NCBI GenBank assembly: GCA_028564925.1
Contig: CM053026.1
Span: forward strand, 135,794,031-135,858,030
Length of the DNA: 64,000 nt
Source of the DNA: Lithobates sylvaticus
Lineage: Eukaryota; Chordata; Amphibia; Anura; Ranidae
Reading direction: 5' to 3'
Shown here in pieces: positions 56,791 through 64,000 of the stretch. The notes beneath the pieces are model-generated. The model did not search any database, was not told where the DNA came from, and saw only the letters and a list, made by a program, of their open reading frames with translations. A program made the position numbers and the translations under genes. Position 1 is the first letter of the stretch, and each line of letters starts with the position of its first letter.

Positions 56791-57485
56791 AAGCTTAACA
56801 GCTGGTGGTCTCTCACCCTGCATCTTGGTTGCGTTCTGCAGAATGCGCACAAGTGAGTTGTCTCAATAGGTGTATACAATGTACGTATGTCCATTTATTA
56901 TAAATATATTAATTGGCAAATAAAATAAACATTTTGGATGGTATGTTAAGCAACATTTAAAGCATGTGAATAATTATTTGTTCAATGTTCATTCTTACTT
57001 TTCAATGGCATTGCATGGCTTTGTAGTGACTTGGAAAAATTCTTGTCACTGGTGGTGCACTTTTGTCCTGATGAGTCTCAAACGTATTGGAATTGCCTTG
57101 TGCAGGCTTTCAAAGTTTCAAAAGATGTCAAACTCTTTAAAATATACAGCATCAAAACTCATGCGGTTGAACGTTTGGCAAACATGCGTCTCGCAATTTC
57201 AGTCAAATGAAAAGATATTTTTTTTAAGTAAATGTAACTCAATTAGAATATGGAAATGCACATACCTTACTAGTTTTGTTATTACTCAATATTTACATTA
57301 TTTTTGTAAATGTAAACGGTGTGTTTTAAGAACTAATGAAAATGAAGTAAGGTACTTAAAATATCAATATTATACATTATTTTTGTAAATGTAAAAGGTG
57401 TGTTTTAAGAACTAATGAAAATTAAGTAAGGTACTTACAAAAAATATCAAAGTAAATTAATTAACATTTATTTTTATGTTGAAAA
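56791..57485. repeat. AT-rich sequence with a ~78-bp direct tandem duplication
   Basis: ATTATTTTTGTAAATGTAAA starts both at about 57297 and 57375; each is followed by GGTGTGTTTTAAGAACTAAT and AGTAAGGTACTTA, with two or three changes. The rest (56791-57290) is unclassified. The frame 56966-57388 overlaps the duplication and has no domain. Confidence 0.75.
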
Positions 57486-59007
57486 TTCCACCCATAGCTC
57501 TTAAAGGGCCATTTTTTCGCGTGCAGAAGTGAACACATATGTGAGTAGTGCCCACATATGAAAATAGTGTTCAAACCACACATGTGAGGTATCGCTGCGA
57601 TAGGTAGAGCAAGAGCAATAATTCTAGCCCTAGACCTCCTCTTTAACGCAAAACATGCAACCTGTAGAATTTTTTAAAAGTCGCCTATGGAGATTTTTAA
57701 GGGTAAAAGTTTGTCGCCATTCCACGAGCGGGCAAAATTTTGAAGCATGACATGTTGGGTATCAATTTACTCAGCGTAACATTATCTTTCACAATATAAA
57801 AAAAATTGGGCTAACTTTACTGTTGTCTTATTTTTTTATTCAAAAAAGTGTATTTTTTCAAAAAAAGTGCGCTTGTAAGACCACTGTGCAAATACAGCCA
57901 TTTTTTTCTCTAGGGTGTTAGAAAAAAATTATAATGTTTGGGGGTTCTAAGTAAATTTCTAGCAAAAAAATATGTTTTTAACCACTTAAGCCCCGGGCCA
58001 TTTTGCTGGCTAAAGAGCACTTTTTGCGATTCGGCACTTTGTCGCTTTAACTGACAATTGCGCAGTTGTGCGATGTGGCTCCCAAACAAAATTGACGTCC
58101 TTATTTTCTCACAAATAGAGCTTTCTTTTGGTGATATTTGATCACCCCTGTGGTTTTTATTTATACAAAAAAGCAAAGAGAGAGAGAGTCAATTTTGAAA
58201 AAAACACATTATTTTTTACATTTTGCTATAATAAATATCCCCCAAAAATGTATAAAAAAACGTTTTTTTCCTCAGTTTAGGCTGATACATATTCTTCTAC
58301 ATATTCTTGGTAAAAAAAAATCGCAATAAGCGTTTATTGATTGGTTTGAGCAAAAGTTATAGAGTTTACAAAATAGGGGATAGTTTATGGCATTTTTATT
58401 AATACATTTTTTTTTACTAGTAATGGCGGCGATCAATGATTTTTATTGTGACTGCGACATTATGGCGGACACATCGGACATTTTTGACACATTACATTTG
58501 GGACCATTGTCATTTATACAGCAATCAGTGCTATATAAATGCACTGATTCCTGTGTAAATGACACTGACAGTGAAGGGGTTAACCACTAGGTGGCAGTGT
58601 ATGGGTTAAGTGAGCCCTGGGCAGTGTTTCTAACTGTGGGGGGGGGCATAGCTGTGTGTGACACGTCACTGATCTCTGCTCTGATCACAGGGAGCAGAGA
58701 TCAGTGACACTGTCACTAGGCAGAACAGGGAGATGCTTGTTTACATTAGCATATCCCCGTTCTTCCTCCCCGTGAGACGATCGCGGGTATCCCCGCCTCG
58801 ATCGAGTCTGCAGGACCCGCGATCTGACTCACGGAGGTCCCGGCCAGCGGCACGCACGCAATGGCACGACGGAAAATTTAAAGGGACATACCTGTACACC
58901 CATTTGCCTGTCCGTGCCATTTAGCCGGCGTACATCGGCGTGCGCCAGTCGGAAAGTAGTTAACTTGTAAACAACACATCTAAAAAAGAGGTCTTGACCT
59001 TAAGTGG
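57486..59007 (-). mobile_element. TTAA-bounded element family 2, minus-strand copy, interrupted
   Basis: The 57486-57977 and 58964-59007 parts are the reverse complement of 52772 onward, ending AAGTGG before TTAA (59008-59011). The gap between them is exactly the family-1 element 57982-58959 with TTAA on both sides. An internal deletion compared with 53300-53540 is also visible near 57515. Confidence 0.88.
57982..58959 (+). mobile_element. TTAA-bounded element family 1, copy G, nested in family 2
   Basis: TTAA at 57978-57981 and 58960-58963. Starts CCACTTAAGCCCCGGGCC and ends CAGTCGGAAAGTAG. The host sequence on both sides (GGGGTTCTAAGTAAATTTCT ... and CTTGTAAACAACA) is continuous in the other family-2 copy around 52816-52819, where one TTAA stands. 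That proves a TTAA target duplication. Contains an AG-rich GAGAGAGAGAG run at 58177-58189. Confidence 0.92.
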
Positions 59008-59011
59008 TTAA

Positions 59012-60400
59012 AATTACAATAACAGAATCATTTTTATCAATGTACTGACTAAGAAAGAGTTAAGAGACGGGGCAGAAAAAATGCGGGGCCTACAAAGCAA
59101 GAATTTCTGCGCATTTATGAAAAGTCAGGCAGCATTTTATTTATGTCTGGGAGCCAGGGGTTGTTATAATGTAGCTGTACAGTGGTTCTCTACTTCATTC
59201 AGGGATCAATGTATGCAGCAGTTTGTGTGTGTGTGTGTGTGTGTTGAATAACTTACAACTTTCATACATGTGGCTAAGTATTTTCTCACAGTGCCCTTTC
59301 ACATCTAAACTTTCAAACTGGGGGGCTTTAATTTAATTGATGGCTATGCAGATACCATTCTTCAAATTGATACGTTGATACATGAAGCATATTGATTATT
59401 AACGGTTGTTTCACTACCCTGAAACCAGTATGCATCCTGGCATTTTTTATCATAACCTTTTCAGGCAGGTTGTTAGGTTGGTGACAGATTCTCTTTAACA
59501 TTATATGTGATACCTATAATATCACTGGTGTCATTTTATGTACATTGCTTAGGCAGGGTGATAAAAGAAAATCTCACATAGCTGTAAATTGTGAAATAAT
59601 GGTCTCAAAATCGTCGATGTGACAACAATTTCTTGTTCTGTGTTTTAGCAGTGTGTTCATTTTCTTCTCTCTCTTGTTAGTTTAATAGTGTGGAAAACAT
59701 CCGGTGCCAAGTAACACCTGTGCAATAATACCTTAGACAGCAAGTCATTTCTCAACAATATACCTATATCCTTATGATGTGCAATGACTTGCACCTGCTT
59801 CATCAGAACACTCAACAAGCTAATGCACAAATATAAATGCAGTTGTTTGGAACAAGCCTTTGTTGAGACAATCATCTATTGTTTTATTTAGCCAAGCCTT
59901 TATTACAGATATTCATTGTTTGCTACGCTAACTACAGATGGGAGGTAGTACCGTGTTAGAGTAAAATGAGACAAAGAGAGGTATTACTTTTGTGAACTGA
60001 AACGTCATTTTAGGTTCATACCTTCACTAATTAATTGTACCAGAAAATAATGTACGTTTTCAAAGATTAGCCTTGAAATCTTTTAAAGATTTCCACTACT
60101 TTATCACTCTAAATACATTTTTTGGTATTTAGGATACATTAGGATATTTAGGACATTAGAAATAGTTAAAATCTACCATTACAGAGCAGCTACATATCAG
60201 CAATAAGAATACAGAAAGAGAAATTGCTAGCTGGCCCGTGATGCCAAGAGATCCATGCATGACTGTTTCCACCCAATACATGCTAACGATGTATAATACA
60301 TATTATATTTTGTGTAGGATAATTCATCATTTCCCTTTTTTGGTGCAATAAAGCTGTTGACCAGTGCATATTTTTTTTTTCTTATTAAACACCAAAGCAA
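59012..60400. other. Unique-looking sequence with (TG)n
   Basis: A TG dinucleotide run lies at 59223-59244. No gene or repeat end recognised. Confidence 0.45.
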
Positions 60401-61110
60401 GTTTCCCAACTTTATTGTTGAGGCTCTTTTTCAAGTAGTCAAACAGTCCTTTAACCAGTCCTTTGTCCTTTGTACCTTTGCACCTTGTGGAAGAGCCTGA
60501 TATGATCTTACACCTTTGACTCAGGGTCTCTGATAGAATGGACAGATGGCGCAGGTGCCTGTTGGTCTTGAAAGACAGCAGAGATGGGCAGGGTATCCAA
60601 GCCAAGAAGAAGGAAGCCATCAGTGGCTCACAGTGGAGCAGGTGTGCCAGATAAAAGTTGGTGAGCAGCAGGCAGGAACATGCTGTCACTGGCAACAGTA
60701 AACAGGGAAGGTACAAGCTGGTAGCAGGCAGGTGATAAACAGGAACTGATGAATGGCAGGCAGATGCTTGTGGCTGGCAGTCCAGAAGCGATTAGAGTGG
60801 TAGCGTAGTCAGGCGAGCCAGGTCATACACTGGCAGACAGATCAAGTATAGGTTCATTGGCAGAAGCGTAGTCAGGGTACAGGCCAGAGTCAGTAGCAGA
60901 AGAGCAAAACAGAAGCAATGGGAGCAGACATAAATGGAATTTCAAGGAATGGTCAGGACAAGCGGGGTCGGTAACTGGAATCAGATGCAGAATAGTAGGA
61001 TCACAGGATACACAGGAATGTAATAGATAAGGCAGCACTCAACCAAAGCACTGGCTTGGTTTAAATAGAGTGCTTGGCGCCATCATAGGTGACAGATGTA
61101 TGTGCACGAG
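60400..61110. repeat. Unclassified CAGG-rich dispersed repeat
   Basis: Rich in GGCAGGCAG, GTAGTCAGG and GGGGTCGGTAACTGG words, resembling 13080-13430 and about 4640-4870. Ends with AAATAGAGTGCTTGGCGCC. Class not identified. No coding support. Confidence 0.4.
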
Positions 61111-61720
61111 TACATGCATATCTCTTAAGTGCAAGTGAAGGACCATGAACTAGCCTGTAATTGTGCACAGGAGACGACTGCCCAGAGGTGCCATTTTGCC
61201 TACCGGCATGCCCTTCCTGACAATCAGGATTATTGCCTGATAACTATTATTGCAACAGCATTTTATATTGAGCAGACCGGTCACTTTAACAAGTTAGCAG
61301 TGTGCTGTGTGACTGATCTCTTGTATGCCCCCCCACCCCAGCCCACTTGTTCTCTACAGTGCATCTATGTGATTGATTGCTTCTTCCAGTTTTACTGGAG
61401 CAGGAAGATCTTTGAGCTAGTGAATTCCAGGGTTAAAGTCACTCAGACTTCAATAAAGATTTCCTAATTTCTGAAGCAATATAAGTATAAAAACACAATA
61501 AGGCTTTTTCTATAGAAGGGAGGAGAAGGGTCAAGGGGGACAACTAGCCCGCAAATAGGCTTTGACAACAGTGCTGCCAAATGGGGCATCCAATCTTCAT
61601 GCACCCTACAACTTGATTCCAGTTTTTTCAACTGAACTGAGTGATATAGTGATTTTAATTTAACCAAAGAATAGAATTACACTATATACAAAATTATTAT
61701 ATTTTTCCTTTAATCTAAAC
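61111..61720. other. Unclassified sequence
   Basis: The open frame at 61129-61467 has no domain or splice support and I do not accept it. Nothing else recognised. Confidence 0.35.
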
Positions 61721-61728
61721 CTATTTAT

Positions 61729-63971
61729 TAGGGATGGGCCCGGTGCTCGATTCGAACCCACGTTCGAATTAAAGCTCAGGGGCTTTAGTACACGCCCCAT
61801 CATTTAAAAGGCCGCCACGCCGTCGGCCCCGGTCACATGAGTTCCGGCTTTAGGAGAGATCAGCTGATTCTGTCTTTGCTTGATTGCTACTGAAAGATTT
61901 GCTCTTCTTTGCTAAACCATTGGCTATTTCTTTGCTAAACCATTGCTACCTAAGTCATTGATCGTTCATTGCTGCTGATTGCACAGTTAGTGTGTTATTA
62001 GCTGCTGCTGGGGATTAGTCTGGTGCGTGCTTACTGTTAGTACAGTATTGCAGTAGTACCAACCGCAGTGCTGTTAGCACAGCATTGCACCCCAACAGCA
62101 CCCATAGGACTTCTAGTGTGTTAGTGGCAGCAAACAGAGCTCCTATATTTTCTTCTCAGCAGCACCCATAGGACTTCTAGTGTGTTAGTGGCATCACACA
62201 GAGCTATATTTTCTTCTCAGCAGCACCCATAGGACTTCTAGTGTGTTAGTGGCAGGCAGCACACAGAGCTCCTATATTTTCTTCTCAGCAGCACCCATAG
62301 GACTTCTAGTGTGTTAGTGGCATCACACAGAGCTCCTATATTTTCTTCTCAGCAGCACCCATAGGACTTCTAGTGTGTTAGTGGCATCACACAGAGCTCC
62401 TATATTTTTCTTCTCAGCAGCACCCATAGGACTTCTAGTGTGTTAGTGGCAGCAAACAGAGCTCCTATATTTTCTTCTCAGCAGCACCCATAGGACTTCT
62501 AGTGTGTTAGTGGCATCACACAGAGCTCCTATATTTTCTTCTCAGCAGCACCCATAGGACTTCTAGTGTGTTAGTGGCATCACACAGAGCTCCTATATTT
62601 TTCTTCTCAGCAGCACCCATAGGACTTCTAGTGTGTTAGTGGCATCACACAGAGCTCCTATATTTTCGTCTCAGCAACACCCATAGGACTTCTAGTGTGT
62701 TAGTGGCATCACACAGAGCTCCTATATTTTCTTCTCAGCAGCACCCATAGGACTTCTAGTGTGTTAGTGGCATCACACAGAGCTCCTATATTTTCTTCTC
62801 AGCAGCACCCATAGGACTTCTAGTGTGTTAGTGGCAGCAAACAGAGCTCCTATATTTTCTTCTCAGCAGCACCCATAGGACTTCTAGTCTGTTAGTGGCA
62901 TCACACAGAGCTCCTATATTTTCTTCTCAGCAGCACCCATAGGACTTCTAGTGTGTTAGTGGCATCACACAGAGCTCCTATATTTTCTTCTCAGCAGCAC
63001 CCATAGGACTTCTAGTGTGTTAGTGGCAGCACACAGAGCTCCTATATTTTCTTCTCAGCAGCACCCATAGGACTTCTAGTGTGTTAGTGGCAGCACACAG
63101 AGCTCCTATATTTTCTTGACAGCAGCACACATATTTTACCTATTGTGTCAGCAGCACCCATAGGACTTCTAGTGTGTTAGTGCCAGCACACAGAGCTCCT
63201 ATATTTTCTTGACAGCAGCACACATATACTACCTATTGTGTCAGCAGCACCATAGGACTTCTAGTGTGTTAGTGGCAGCACACAGAGCTCCTATATTTTC
63301 TTGTCAGCAGCACACATAGTACCTATAGTGTGTTAGTGTCAGCACCCATAGGACCTACAGTGTGTAGGGTTGTAGGTATGTGTGCGTGTAGGGTTGTAGG
63401 TAAAGGGTTTTATTTTGGGTGCGGGGTCCCCCTTAATATCCATACAAGACCCAAAGGGGCTGGGGGTGGGGGGGGGGTGATGGGGTAGCCATGCCATTTT
63501 TCTCAAAGATTTTCAGCCATATGGCGGCCAGGACAAGACATGACATTAAAGCCGCAAGTGGTTTTAAATGGCTTCTTTTTTTCCTTTACAAATGTCATTT
63601 TGTGCAAGGACAGTTCTAAACATGAGAAACACATGCCACTTCACAGGCATACTTTAGACACCCCCCAGGTACCATATTTAAAGGAAAATTTCACTTTTTT
63701 TTTCACTTTATGCATCATTAAAATGACTGCTCCCGAAAAAACGTTATTTTTTAAAAGTTCTTTTTGCATTGATATATGTCCCCTGGGCAGGACCCGGGTC
63801 CCCAAACCTGTTTTATGACATTAACATGCATATTGGCCGTTGTAATTAGCAATTTTGATTTTGAACGTTTGCGTCCATTATAACGAATAGGGTTCGAAAA
63901 TTTGCGCGAACTTTCGGTCCGTTCGAAGGTTCTGGTGCGAACCGAACCCGGGGGTGTTCGGCTCATCCCAA
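61729..63971 (+). mobile_element. 2.24-kb hAT element, deletion derivative of the ~10-kb family
   Basis: A perfect 8-bp duplication CTATTTAT flanks it (61721-61728 and 63972-63979). The left end TAGGGATGGGCCCGGTGC and right end GGTGTTCGGCTCATCCCAA are imperfect inverted repeats. Its left ~370 bp include GGGGATTAGTCTGGTG as at 13991, then a minisatellite and a right region matching 23180-23728. The transposase and 3' tandem repeats are gone: CCTACAGTGTGT (as at about 15930) joins directly to AGGGTTGTAGGTA (as at about 23190). Non-autonomous. Confidence 0.95.
62095..63360. repeat. 64-bp minisatellite in the short hAT element
   Basis: About 16 copies of a 64-bp unit: CAGCAGCACCCATAGGACTT, CTAGTGTGTTAGTGGCATCA, CACAGAGCTCCTATATTTTC and TTCT. 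The last few units (63110-63310) carry extra CACACATAT(A/T)...TACCTATTGTG sequence and resemble the ~101-bp units at 14230-15955. Units are very similar to each other. Confidence 0.96.
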
Positions 63972-64000
63972 CTATTTATCCCTAAATTGGTTGTGTAGAA

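Noticed and set aside
56966-57388. 140-codon frame as a gene
   Set aside because: It crosses a tandem duplication of non-coding AT-rich sequence and has no domain or splice context.
61129-61467. 112-codon frame as a host exon
   Set aside because: No domain, no splice signals that I could support, and adjacent to dispersed repeat sequence.
62095-63360. CRISPR array
   Set aside because: A 64-bp tandem unit with no unique spacers; a minisatellite in a hAT element.

Overview
This is vertebrate nuclear DNA, almost certainly from a ranid (true) frog. The evidence is the repeat content: several families I associate with ranid genomes recur many times, including the CGTGTGTAC-ended foldback elements, the TTAA-bounded elements starting CCACTT, and hAT-like elements ending TAGGGATGAGCC. 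I found no intact host gene, host exon, structural RNA gene, CRISPR array or bacterial-type feature. The species and the neighbouring host gene cannot be told from this window. It reads as an intergenic or intronic stretch built by nested insertions and tandem amplification.

Layout. 1-5.4 kb: unique sequence, an old dispersed repeat with an insertion, and one TTAA element. 5.4-10 kb: a large minisatellite block with ~28-30 bp units and higher-order periods near 400 and 990 bp, then a 386-bp tandem duplication and a C-rich minisatellite. 10-13.7 kb: a paralogue of the 2.7-3.3 kb repeat, microsatellites and a small hAT MITE with a perfect 8-bp target duplication. 13.76-23.73 kb: a ~10-kb hAT-superfamily DNA transposon with a ~101-bp-unit minisatellite, a decayed BED-finger transposase and 3' tandem repeats. 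Its transposase is split by a second 2.7-kb hAT element with the same kind of ends. 23.7-33.4 kb: foldback MITEs, a decayed LTR-retrotransposon fossil and TTAA elements. 33.5-39.3 kb: a ~2.9-kb direct tandem duplication. 39.8-42.6 kb: more nested MITEs. 42.6-44.8 kb: repeat-poor. 44.8-51.56 kb: a decayed L1-type LINE with a Tc1-like transposase fragment between its ORFs; its 3' end is missing and fused to a truncated MITE. 51.9-61.7 kb: TTAA elements (one nested in another), a tRNA-derived SINE and local tandem repeats. 61.73-63.97 kb: a 2.2-kb hAT element that is an internal deletion derivative of the 10-kb family.

The most interesting system is the hAT family. One copy carries transposase, one is non-autonomous and inserted inside that transposase, and one is a deletion derivative lacking the gene. 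All have 8-bp duplications (two perfect, one 7/8). The first and third carry related minisatellites, and the second carries a string of perfect hairpins next to one end. Other strong points are the TTAA insertion with an internal empty-site control, the tandem segmental duplication with a 4-bp microhomology junction, and the Tc1 fragment flanked by a 13-bp duplication.
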